Below, piece by piece: positions 6,624-13,665 of a stretch of 16,588 nt of DNA. The stretch covers positions 1 through 16,588 of the forward strand of contig USAI01000049.1 in NCBI GenBank assembly GCA_900552675.1, given 5' to 3'. Origin of the DNA: an uncultured Prevotella sp. (GTDB lineage Bacteria; Bacteroidota; Bacteroidia; Bacteroidales; Bacteroidaceae). A program made the translations under genes and the position numbers. Every line of letters begins with the position of its first letter. The first letter of the stretch is position 1. Below the pieces are notes generated by a model that made no database searches, had not been told where the DNA came from, and was given only the letters and a program-made list of their open reading frames with translations.

Positions 6624-7238
6624 ATGCATATAGCTGTAGCCGGTAACATTGGCAGTGGCAAGACCACACTGACAAAGATGTTGGCAAAACGATATAACTG
6701 GTCACCCCGTTTTGAACCCGTAGAACATAATCCGTATCTTGACGACTTCTATCAAGATATGTCAAGATGGTCGTTTAACCTGCAAATCTACTTTCTTAAC
6801 AAGCGCTTTAAAGAAGTGGTAGAAATAAGCCAAAGCGACAAAGACATCATTCAAGACCGCACCATCTTTGAAGATGCCTGCATCTTTGCGCCTAACCTGC
6901 ACGGGCAAGGATATATGTCTGACCGCGACTTTAACAACTACTCCGACTTGTTTGATACGATGATGACGCTTGTCAAATTGCCCGACTTGATGATATACAT
7001 TCGCTCTACAGTGCCCAATCTTATCAACCAGATAGGCAAACGCGGACGTGAGTGTGAGCAAACCATTCGTATCGATTATCTTACAGGATTGAACGAAAGA
7101 TATGAAGAGTGGATAAAGAACTATAAAGGCAACCTGATTATTGTAGACGGCGACACACAAAAGTTTGAGTCAGACGCTGAAGCCTTCAGACGTATTACTG
7201 ATAAGATAGATGCAAGATTGTTCGGACTATTTAAATAA
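6624..7238 (+). CDS. Deoxynucleoside kinase, second of a tandem pair
   Basis: A 204-residue paralogue of the preceding kinase. My hand count over the first 166 ungapped positions finds 92 identities, about 55%. It has the P-loop GNIGSGKTT (7-15), QDRT (77-80), SDRDF (99-103) and lid KRGRECEQ (139-146). It starts with ATG 12 nt after the first kinase, so the two are co-transcribed and probably translated in similar amounts. Tandem kinase genes encoding subunits of a heterodimer are known from Lactobacillus (dAK paired with dGK or dCK); a similar heterodimer here is inference. A strong terminator follows. Confidence 0.93.
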   Translation: MHIAVAGNIGSGKTTLTKMLAKRYNWSPRFEPVEHNPYLDDFYQDMSRWSFNLQIYFLNKRFKEVVEISQSDKDIIQDRTIFEDACIFAPNLHGQGYMSDRDFNNYSDLFDTMMTLVKLPDLMIYIRSTVPNLINQIGKRGRECEQTIRIDYLTGLNERYEEWIKNYKGNLIIVDGDTQKFESDAEAFRRITDKIDARLFGLFK

Positions 7239-7310
7239 TCCCCCTTTGTCAACTATGTTTCTACACCCCACAAAGTTTAAACAAATTCAGCTAAAGATCA
7301 TATAGCACAA

Positions 7311-7356
7311 CGGCTATAGACACCCTTTGTTATAAGGACTGTCTATAGCCGTTTTT
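7311..7356 (+). terminator. Rho-independent terminator of the kinase operon
   Basis: CGGCTATAGACA at 7311-7322 pairs perfectly with TGTCTATAGCCG at 7340-7351, a 12-bp stem with a 17-nt loop, followed by a short T run. A second, interrupted inverted repeat (7357-7362 with 7384-7389) follows it, just downstream of the convergent gene at 7412. Confidence 0.85.
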
Positions 7357-7411
7357 AACCCACAATCGGTCGTTAGGCCGTTTTGGGTTTAATAATGTTA
7401 GGGTTCAGTTT

Positions 7412-8314
7412 TTACCGTATCAAGCCCGAAACCTCATCAAGTGATAAGCCTGTCATTTCAGCAACAAGGTCAGCAGACATACCCTTGCTAAACATCTTTT
7501 TCGCAACTGCAACTATTCCTTCTGCACGGCCTTCAGCTCTACCTTCTGCTCTTCCTTCTGCTCTTCCTTCTGCTCTTCCTTCAGCAAACTTTTTCTTTTC
7601 TGCCGTTCTTATTGCATTCACTATATCGCGATATGCATTTACGCTGTCTTCATACGACTTTAGTTCCTGCTTATTAAACTTGGCTATCTCAGCTTGTTCG
7701 AAAAGACGAGTGAAGACACGCTCCTGCAACGCAGCAGGACGTTGCATCAAGTTAGAGAGATTTTTTAATATATACATCCACTTGTCATACATAGTGACAA
7801 GTTCATTCTCTTTTTTATCAAACTTTGGAATCTCTACATATATATATGTAAGCTTGTCATAGAATATTTCGTGAGTATCTACCTCCATCAACTTCACTTC
7901 ATGGTGCCAACGCTTTGCATTTTCAAGACCATCAGCAAAGTTGAAGTTCAACAAGCCAATTGTATATACAGGTTTTAGATGAAAATCCCAATCGCCACCT
8001 CGTTGCGCCTGTTCACGAATAGGAAACGTAGAATAATAAATGGTGCGGTCTTTAAAAAACTCTTGATATACGTTCTGCATCTCTACAATAAACTTCTCGC
8101 CTTTGTCGTTCTCGCAATATACATCGAAAATGGCGCGACGGGCATCAGCACGGTCGCCAAGTTGCTCCGAGTTGAGATAAGTAACATCCAGCACATTCTG
8201 TTCTCCATGGAACATAGCATTCAAGAAGCTGATAAGCAATTCTTTATTAAACTCAGAACCGAACAAGCGTTTGAAGCCAAAGTCAGTATGTGGATTTATG
8301 TATTTCTCTGTCAT
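7412..8314 (-). CDS. Rpn/PD-(D/E)XK nuclease family putative transposase
   Basis: A 300-residue member of the Rpn / PD-(D/E)XK nuclease 'transposase' family. The N-terminus NPHTDFGFKRLFGSE (7-21) is the family signature, and the nuclease core is visible as IFDVYCEND (D64) followed by FIVEMQ (E78 and Q80 of the ExQ motif). E. coli Rpn proteins are DNA nucleases that promote RecA-independent recombination; family members in Bacteroidetes occur in many copies. The C-terminal part contains about five EGRA tetrapeptides encoded by a 12-bp tandem repeat, followed by a conserved-looking helical tail (KKMFSKGMSADLVAEMTGLSLDEV). The frame is open to 8362, but the promoter at 8340-8371 favours the ATG at 8314. 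The gene is intact. No terminal repeats of its own are seen, but a striking repeat array lies just upstream. Confidence 0.88.
   Translation of the reverse strand: MTEKYINPHTDFGFKRLFGSEFNKELLISFLNAMFHGEQNVLDVTYLNSEQLGDRADARRAIFDVYCENDKGEKFIVEMQNVYQEFFKDRTIYYSTFPIREQAQRGGDWDFHLKPVYTIGLLNFNFADGLENAKRWHHEVKLMEVDTHEIFYDKLTYIYVEIPKFDKKENELVTMYDKWMYILKNLSNLMQRPAALQERVFTRLFEQAEIAKFNKQELKSYEDSVNAYRDIVNAIRTAEKKKFAEGRAEGRAEGRAEGRAEGRAEGIVAVAKKMFSKGMSADLVAEMTGLSLDEVSGLIR
7518..7583 (-). repeat. In-frame 12-bp tandem repeat in the Rpn-family gene
   Basis: Five 12-bp units begin at 7518, 7530, 7542, 7554 and 7566, with a partial sixth at 7578. The three at 7542-7577 are identical (CCTTCTGCTCTT on the plus strand). 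They encode an A-E-G-R repeat. Because the unit is a multiple of three, copy number can change by slippage without breaking the frame. Confidence 0.9.
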
Positions 8315-8339
8315 AATGCTACCTTTATTATTCCTTCCG

Positions 8340-8371
8340 CAAATATACGGCATTTTCGTCAATAAACCAAC
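8340..8371 (-). promoter_or_regulatory. Promoter of the Rpn-family gene
   Basis: On the minus strand, TATATTTG (8347-8340) is a -7 box and GTTG (8371-8368) the -33 element, 20 nt apart. Transcription would start around 8333, supporting the ATG at 8314. It lies between the gene and the repeat region at 8480-8805. Confidence 0.55.
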
Positions 8372-8479
8372 ACCGTAACTTAAGATTTTTTTAAAGACAA
8401 CTGCTATCTATAACCGTTTGTCCATAGAACAACGTAACGAAACCTACGCTTTATCTATACAGAACGAGGCAAAATAAAA

Positions 8480-8611
8480 GGCGAAACCCTTGAGGAAGTC
8501 ATCTCACATCGACCGTCATGAACACGAGCATCGACCGTCATGAACACGAGCATCGACCGTTATAAGCATGTGGAACGGTCGATGTGAGATGACTTTCTCA
8601 AGGGTTTCGCC
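8480..8611. repeat. Long inverted repeat, 37-bp arms with one mismatch
   Basis: The arm at 8480-8516 (starting GGCGAAACCCTTGAGGAAG) is the reverse complement of 8575-8611 (ending CTCAAGGGTTTCGCC) with one mismatch. The 58-nt spacer contains 22-bp direct repeats. As RNA or single-stranded DNA it would form a very stable hairpin. No T tract follows either side closely enough for a classic terminator, and no transposase reading frame lies inside. It may be a REP/MITE-like element or a recognition structure; function is unknown. Confidence 0.9.
8507..8572. repeat. 22-bp direct repeats inside the inverted repeat
   Basis: Two identical 22-bp copies start at 8507 and 8529 (CATCGACCGTCATGAA…), and a third, diverged after the first 10 bases, starts at 8551. 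The right arm carries the same CGGTCGATG core in inverse orientation. The first copy straddles the end of the left arm, so arm and repeats share sequence. Confidence 0.9.
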
Positions 8612-8805
8612 CATTTTTAAAAAGGGTTTTGCCCAATTTATATAAGGTTTTTACTTTACAACATCAAGGGTTAAACCTTGTTCTATCAAAGGTTAAGCCT
8701 TACCATATCAAGGGTTAAACCTTGCAATATCAATAGATTAGCCTTACTATATCAAGCATTAAACCTTATTCTATCAAGTGCATATCAAGGGGTTGCCTTA
8801 CTATT
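8597..8805. repeat. Diverged tandem array on a 22-bp period
   Basis: Related units start at 8597, 8619, 8641, 8663, 8685, 8707, 8729, 8751 and 8773; after an 11-bp half step a last unit starts at 8784 and overlaps the stop codon of the M23 gene. The best-conserved units read ATCAAGGGTTAAACCTTG plus four bases (8663 and 8707 are identical over these 18). From 8663 on, two unit types alternate: type A with TTAAACCTT (8663, 8707, 8751) and type B with GCCTTAC (8685, 8729, 8784). Each unit holds a partial dyad (CAAGG…CCTTG). A 22-bp period is not a multiple of three, so this is not coding. The remainder of the gap, 8372-8479, shows no gene. Confidence 0.85.
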
Positions 8806-9931
8806 AGTTTTTCTTTGATGATAGGCTGCCGTTTTTCTTCAACGTCAAGGTGCTCTGCTGCAACTTACGGTTGGCATGATCGAACAAGATGTTAGGGTTG
8901 AAGCGTCGGCCACGGAACGTGGTTTCAAAGTGCAAATGCTCGGTTGTGGCGCGACCCGTGCGGCCCGTCAGCCCTATCACCTGTCCAGCCTTCACCTTAT
9001 CGCCCACCTTTACAAGGTTTTTCGATTGGTGGCCATACAGCGTTTCCAGCCCCCACGCGTGTTTAATCACAATACAGTTTCCATAGCCATAATACGTGCC
9101 CGAGCGCGTTACCACGCCATCAAAGGCCGCTACAATCTCGTCGTTGGCCTTGGTCTTCAAGTCAACGCCAGCATGGCGACGCTTGCCACCATAGGGGCTA
9201 ATAACCTTTGCACCAGGCAGCGGATAGGCCCAACGCGAGTTTTCAAGTTTCTTAAGATCAAGCTTATAGGTATCGCTTGTGGCAAATGGGTCGATATTTA
9301 AGTCTACTCCCTCTTGCACCACATCAACATCTTCTCGCAAGGTTTTCACCTCAACCATGCCCCCATCTTTCTTGGTGCATTGCAGTGTTTGTTTATGCAA
9401 CTTATGGCTCTTGAGCGAAAGGATGGTTTCAGGATTAATGCGTGCACCGTTCACCATCACCCAAAAGTTGAGATACGTCTTGCCTTCATGCGAACCCACA
9501 ATGGCAATGGTTTGTCCGGCTTTCACCACGTCGCCCACATCAACCAGATTTTGCGCATTATTGGCATACACCGTTTCCAGTCCGTTTTGGTGTCGCACCA
9601 CAATCACGTTACCATATTCGAGATGCTTGCGCGCGAGGCGCACCGTGCCAGCAAACATTGCCTTTACGGCATCGCCCTCTGTCGAGGTAATCTCCAGTCG
9701 GTTGTCGGCCAATCGGGTAGCCTTACCCACGGGCAGCGGAAACGTATATTCGTTGGTGCTCAAGTTACCCAGTTCTATATTAAACGTGTTTGACAGTGCA
9801 AACAACTTTGGTGTAGCAATGCTTATCTGCTGCTGTTCGGCAGCGCTAAAGTTACTCTTTACGGGTGCAAACGCAGTAAGCGTACACACAACCGAAAACA
9901 GGAGCAAGAGGTTGCGTAGTGTTCTATTCAT
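8804..9931 (-). CDS. M23-family peptidase with one degenerate and one active LytM domain
   Basis: A 375-residue exported protein with a signal peptide (about residues 1-22). A first LytM-like domain (about 60-165) keeps the fold signature (FAGTVRLARKHLEYGNVIVVRHQNGLETVYA… VGDVVKAGQTIAIVG) but lacks the HxxxD and HxH zinc ligands, so it is probably inactive. The second domain (about 235-345) is complete: RRHAGVDLKT gives H253 and D257, YGHQS gives H301, and EHLHFE gives H332 and H334. It is expected to cut peptidoglycan crosslinks in the periplasm, with the degenerate domain acting as a regulator or binding module. It is the last gene of the obg-pgeF run, 68 nt after pgeF. The stop codon lies inside the 22-bp repeat array. 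Confidence 0.93.
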   Translation of the reverse strand: MNRTLRNLLLLFSVVCTLTAFAPVKSNFSAAEQQQISIATPKLFALSNTFNIELGNLSTNEYTFPLPVGKATRLADNRLEITSTEGDAVKAMFAGTVRLARKHLEYGNVIVVRHQNGLETVYANNAQNLVDVGDVVKAGQTIAIVGSHEGKTYLNFWVMVNGARINPETILSLKSHKLHKQTLQCTKKDGGMVEVKTLREDVDVVQEGVDLNIDPFATSDTYKLDLKKLENSRWAYPLPGAKVISPYGGKRRHAGVDLKTKANDEIVAAFDGVVTRSGTYYGYGNCIVIKHAWGLETLYGHQSKNLVKVGDKVKAGQVIGLTGRTGRATTEHLHFETTFRGRRFNPNILFDHANRKLQQSTLTLKKNGSLSSKKN

Positions 9932-9999
9932 TGGCTTATGGTTTTCAGTAATAATGATTTGTTTGTGTTTGTTTATCTTTCATTTGCCATTGACCGACC

Positions 10000-10785
10000 T
10001 TACTTCAGCATGATGCCGTTGTAGATGCGTCCCGACTCGATGCCCAAACGGCGTGCCGAGAAGAAGCGGTCGCTCTGTGTGTGGGTGCAAATGCCGCTGA
10101 GCTGAATATTTTCGTCGGCCAGTCCAGCCTGTAACAACAGTTGTCGATTGCACTGCGGCAGGTCGATGTGCCACTTCTCGCGGCGCTCTGCAGCGGTGTT
10201 AAGGTCGAAGTCGGCAGCGGCAAACTGCTCATACACCTCGTCGCCCACCTCGAAGGCCGACATTGAGATAGCAGGACCAATCACCGCCTTAAGGTCGGCA
10301 GGCATGGTGCCAAATGCCGTCTTCATATCTACCACTGCCTTGTGGGTGACGCGTGCCACGGTGCCACGCCAGCCAGCATGCACGGCACACACGGCTTGGT
10401 GCACGGGGTCGAAGAGCAGCACGGGCACACAGTCGGCTGTCGATACGCCTATACACAAGCCCTTTTCATGGGTCATCACAGCATCGACGCCCTCTAATAT
10501 CATGGCGCGCACAGATGCGGGCAAGGCACAAAACTCGGCACTAATAATGCGCGAGTCGATGCCATGCGTCTGATGCGGCATTACCAAATGGCTATCGTCA
10601 ATGCCCAACGTTTGGCACAACAGTGCGCGGTTAGCCTCAACGCTCTCGGCAGCATCTCCACAATAAGGGTTGATGTTAAAGCTGGCGTAGGCATCGCCTG
10701 TGCTCACGCCCCCTTGACGAGTGGTGCTAAAGGCTGTTACGCCCTCGCCTAGGGTGTATTGTTGTAAAGGCAGGGCGTTATTCAT
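10000..10785 (-). CDS. pgeF: Peptidoglycan editing factor PgeF (YfiH/laccase-domain family)
   Basis: A 261-residue protein. Family metal-site residues are visible: QTHG (H74), STADCVP (C119) and HAGWRGT (H136), followed by GPAIS…FEVGDEV and a C-terminal SGICTHTQSDRFFSARR. In E. coli this protein proofreads peptidoglycan precursors carrying L-Ser in place of L-Ala; related proteins also act as purine nucleoside phosphorylases or deaminases. The frame is open to 10902, but the ATG at 10785 overlaps the obg stop (ATGAATAA, 8 nt shared), a clear sign of translational coupling and a family-length N-terminus; the upstream extension is just the obg acidic tail in another frame. Confidence 0.93.
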   Translation of the reverse strand: MNNALPLQQYTLGEGVTAFSTTRQGGVSTGDAYASFNINPYCGDAAESVEANRALLCQTLGIDDSHLVMPHQTHGIDSRIISAEFCALPASVRAMILEGVDAVMTHEKGLCIGVSTADCVPVLLFDPVHQAVCAVHAGWRGTVARVTHKAVVDMKTAFGTMPADLKAVIGPAISMSAFEVGDEVYEQFAAADFDLNTAAERREKWHIDLPQCNRQLLLQAGLADENIQLSGICTHTQSDRFFSARRLGIESGRIYNGIMLK

Positions 10786-11962
10786 TGTCGTCCTCCTCAT
10801 AGTCAAAGTCGTCAAGTTCTTCAATGTCGTCAATGTCTTCAATATCGTCGTCATCAATAAACTCGATATCGTCTTCGCCCTCGGCCGCCATCTCAGCAGC
10901 AAAGGTGGTCATATCTTTGTCGCGGTGCACCAGCGTTTCTTCGGCCGTAATGTCTTGCAGCTTGTTGCTCTCGGCGTTCAGTTCACGCCACAGCACGTCT
11001 TTCAGTTCGGCCAGGCCCTTGCCTGTAACCGATGATATAAACACCACGGGCAGGTCGGTGGGCAGGGTTTCGCGCAGCATTTCGCACAGCTCATCGTCCA
11101 GCAAGTCGCACTTGGTAACGGCCAGCACGCGATGCTTGTCAAGCATATCGGGGTTAAACTGTCGCAGCTCGTTCAGCAGCACCTCATATTCTTTCTTTAT
11201 ATCGTCGGTATCGCCAGGAACCATAAACAGCAACAATGAGTTGCGTTCAATATGGCGCAAGAAGCGCAGACCCAGGCCCTTGCCTTCGCTGGCACCCTCG
11301 ATAATGCCGGGGATGTCGGCCATCACAAACGACTTGTTGTCGCGATAGCCCACAATGCCCAACGAGGGTTCAAGGGTGGTAAAGGGGTAATTGGCAATCT
11401 TAGGACGCGCACTCGACAGCGATGACAGCAATGTCGACTTGCCCGCATTTGGGAAGCCCACGAGGCCTACGTCGGCCAACAGTTTCAGCTCAAGAATGAT
11501 GGTCATCTCTTCCATCGGCTCGCCAGGCTGTGCATAGCGTGGCGTTTGGTTTGTTGCTGTGCGAAACTGGAAGTTGCCCAGACCGCCTCGTCCGCCCTTC
11601 AGCAGCTGCACCACCTGTCCGTCATAAGTTACGTCGCACACATATTTACCCGTTTCGGCATTATAAACCACGGTGCCACAAGGCACATCAATGTATTGGT
11701 CTTTACCGTTAGAGCCATGACACTTGTCGCGTCCGCCATTGCCACCATGTTCAGCAAACACGTGGCGCTGAAATTTCAGGTGTAACAACGTCCAATAGTT
11801 ATGGTTTCCGCGCAGATACACGCTTCCGCCATGACCACCATCGCCACCATCAGGACCGCCGTTGGGGTTATACTTCACGTGGCGAAGGTGCATAGAACCT
11901 CTGCCGCCCTTACCCGACCGGCAATATATTTTCACATAGTCAACAAAGTTAGATTCTGCCAT
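10778..11962 (-). CDS. obg: Obg family GTPase
   Basis: A 394-residue GTPase needed for late 50S ribosome assembly and stress signalling. The N-terminal glycine-rich Obg fold spans about 1-158 (RSGKGGRGSMHLRHVKY, GGPDGGDGGHGG, LKGGRGGLGN). The G domain follows with the P-loop GFPNAGKST (169-177), DIPG (216-219), TKCD (283-286, in place of NKxD) and ISSVTGKG (309-316). Instead of the OCT domain found in some Obg proteins it ends in a roughly 30-residue, almost wholly acidic tail (EDDIEFIDDDDIEDIDDIEE…). The ATG at 11962 matches the family start MAESNFVDYVKIYC. It has its own promoter and overlaps pgeF. Confidence 0.97.
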   Translation of the reverse strand: MAESNFVDYVKIYCRSGKGGRGSMHLRHVKYNPNGGPDGGDGGHGGSVYLRGNHNYWTLLHLKFQRHVFAEHGGNGGRDKCHGSNGKDQYIDVPCGTVVYNAETGKYVCDVTYDGQVVQLLKGGRGGLGNFQFRTATNQTPRYAQPGEPMEEMTIILELKLLADVGLVGFPNAGKSTLLSSLSSARPKIANYPFTTLEPSLGIVGYRDNKSFVMADIPGIIEGASEGKGLGLRFLRHIERNSLLLFMVPGDTDDIKKEYEVLLNELRQFNPDMLDKHRVLAVTKCDLLDDELCEMLRETLPTDLPVVFISSVTGKGLAELKDVLWRELNAESNKLQDITAEETLVHRDKDMTTFAAEMAAEGEDDIEFIDDDDIEDIDDIEELDDFDYEEDDNE

Positions 11963-12045
11963 TATCTATAAAAATCGAATTCGTTATAAATTAAAAAATT
12001 GCCGTTCGTACAAGGTTTGATGAACGCGCAATGTGCATAATAGTG

Positions 12046-12077
12046 CAAAGTTACTGATTATTTGCGAGATACACAAT
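12046..12077 (-). promoter_or_regulatory. Promoter of the obg-pgeF-M23 run
   Basis: The minus strand reads TAACTTTG at 12053-12046 with ATTG at 12077-12074, 20 nt apart, matching the -7/-33 pattern used elsewhere in the window. It leaves a leader of roughly 75 nt before obg. The stretch 12078-12230 contains only a short hairpin (12126-12131 with 12135-12140) and no gene. Confidence 0.65.
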
Positions 12078-12233
12078 AACACATAGCCGTTTTTTGACGT
12101 TAGCGGCCCCTTGAGGCTGCATTTTCTTGCCAAAGGCAAGGCTGGCGGTTGCATGGTTCAGATAAATTGTTTATCATACAACGCCCTATACAGCCACAGC
12201 ACATAATATGGATCGATGCTTGCAGCAAATAAT

Positions 12234-12284
12234 AAAGCCACAACCTGAACGCAGTGCAAAGGCATGGGTTCGGGTTGTGGCTTT
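12234..12284 (-). terminator. Terminator of the FucP-type transporter gene
   Basis: AAAGCCACAACC at 12234-12245 pairs with GGTTGTGGCTTT at 12273-12284, a perfect 12-bp stem with a 27-nt loop. On the minus strand it lies 28 nt after the transporter stop and is followed by a T-rich run (GGCTTTATTATTT). Confidence 0.8.
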
Positions 12285-12312
12285 CAGCGTTTATTGCGAT
12301 AATGCTAAGCCA

Positions 12313-13539
12313 TTAAAGGCGGCTACGCTTCATGAGTTTTTTCATAGCATAGGCCAACACGATAGAGAAACCTACGAGGGGGATAACAAACGGAAGGATG
12401 AAGTTGCCTGTTTCGTTAGCTATCATGGCCATCAGCAAGAAGCCACAGCCACCCACAGGGGTCATCATCAATATCGACGAGGCACTCTTGGTGAGGCGGC
12501 CCAATCCATTCAACGTAAGCGAGAAGATGGTGGGGAACATGATAGCCTCGAAGAGATAGTTGCCTATCAGTGCACCTAACGATATGGTATCGATGTCGAG
12601 AATAACCAGCACCATGCAGATAACGGTTCCAAAGGCACAGATGGTGAGCATGGTTTCGGCCGATATCCATCGCATAATCCAGCTTCCTACAAAACGACCA
12701 ATCATAAACACAAACAAGGCACCCGTGATAATTTGCGAGGCCGACTGGTCGTCCATCCAGTTTTGAGCCGTCACAAAGTTAATGAAATAGCTGTTGATAG
12801 ATATCTCGGCCACCTCGTAAGCCAGCAATGCCGAGAGGCCAAACACAAACATCTTGTTGCGGAACAGCTGCTTCAGGTTGCCCACGCTGCTGCTCGACAC
12901 CTCATTAGCCTTATCATCGTCGTGCTTTATTTCGGGCAGACGCACAAACGAAAACACTACGGCTATAACCAGTACGAAGGCACCCATCACTACATAAGGC
13001 ACCACTACGTTGCCACCAGCCTCGCCAGCATCGCTGCCAGCAAACAAGAATCCACCCACAACAAAGGTGGCAAACATACTGCCCAAGCCGTTAAACGACT
13101 GCGAGAAATTCAGTCGGCTGGTAGCCGTTTCGCGTGGTCCCAGCTCGGTAGAATAAGGGTTGGCCGAGGTTTCAAGGAAAGCTAAACCACAACCTATAAC
13201 GAACAGTGCCAGCAGATAAGGCTCGAAAACGCCCGACATTGAGCACGGCACAAAGAGCAACGAGCCCAAGCCAAAGAGCACCAAACCAAATACCACACCG
13301 CGTCGATAACCGAAACGGTTAATAAACATGCCCGACGGGATGGCCATGATAAAATAGGCCAAATAGGTGGTAACCTGTATCAGCGACGACTGCGTAATGC
13401 TAATGTGCAGTTCGTTTTGAAAATGTTTGTTCAGCACGTCAAGGATAGCACGTGCAAAGCCCCACATAAAAAACAGTGAGGTGATAAGCGCAAACGGTAT
13501 AACATACTGTCTGCTACATAATGATCGTCTGTTATTCAT
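12313..13539 (-). CDS. FucP-type sugar:H+ symporter (major facilitator superfamily)
   Basis: A 408-residue inner-membrane transporter with about 12 hydrophobic segments, the usual size for the FucP family. Signature stretches are SLFFMWGFA (21-29), SLIQVTTYLAYFIMAIPSG and AFLETSANPYSTELGPRETATSRLNFSQSFNGLGS, the last typical of fucose and glucose/galactose symporters of this family. It should import a hexose or deoxyhexose with protons; the exact sugar cannot be read from sequence. It is a single gene with its own terminator, lying between DUF4831 and obg, and no sugar catabolic gene is adjacent. I found no convincing promoter in the 200-bp gap upstream. Confidence 0.88.
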   Translation of the reverse strand: MNNRRSLCSRQYVIPFALITSLFFMWGFARAILDVLNKHFQNELHISITQSSLIQVTTYLAYFIMAIPSGMFINRFGYRRGVVFGLVLFGLGSLLFVPCSMSGVFEPYLLALFVIGCGLAFLETSANPYSTELGPRETATSRLNFSQSFNGLGSMFATFVVGGFLFAGSDAGEAGGNVVVPYVVMGAFVLVIAVVFSFVRLPEIKHDDDKANEVSSSSVGNLKQLFRNKMFVFGLSALLAYEVAEISINSYFINFVTAQNWMDDQSASQIITGALFVFMIGRFVGSWIMRWISAETMLTICAFGTVICMVLVILDIDTISLGALIGNYLFEAIMFPTIFSLTLNGLGRLTKSASSILMMTPVGGCGFLLMAMIANETGNFILPFVIPLVGFSIVLAYAMKKLMKRSRL

Positions 13540-13665
13540 TTATAATATGAGAAGAATGGAATGTTTTATATTTAAGCATCGAGCATATATCGTGACATTG
13601 AGAGGTAACAGAAAGTAAACTCGCTTTACGGGTGCTGTTAGCAAACATCTGCCATATTGCTTGAG

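Noticed and set aside
8480..8611. Complete insertion sequence bounded by 37-bp terminal repeats
   Set aside because: Only 58 bp lie between the arms and no reading frame is inside; at most a MITE-like element.
8507..8805. CRISPR-like repeat array
   Set aside because: Units are contiguous 22-mers without unique spacers, repeats diverge gradually, and no cas genes are present.
10786..10902. Longer PgeF N-terminus starting at 10902
   Set aside because: The extra residues are the obg acidic tail read in another frame; the ATG at 10785 fits the family and the overlap.
12126..12140. CTTGCC-AAA-GGCAAG hairpin as a terminator
   Set aside because: No T tract follows on either strand and no gene ends beside it.
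12208..12579. Plus-strand frame covering the transporter terminator and C-terminus
   Set aside because: His/Gln-rich translation antisense to a well-defined membrane protein; it starts before the terminator hairpin.
13642..13649. GATGTTTG on the minus strand as the transporter promoter
   Set aside because: The first base of the -7 box is wrong and no TTTG lies at -33.
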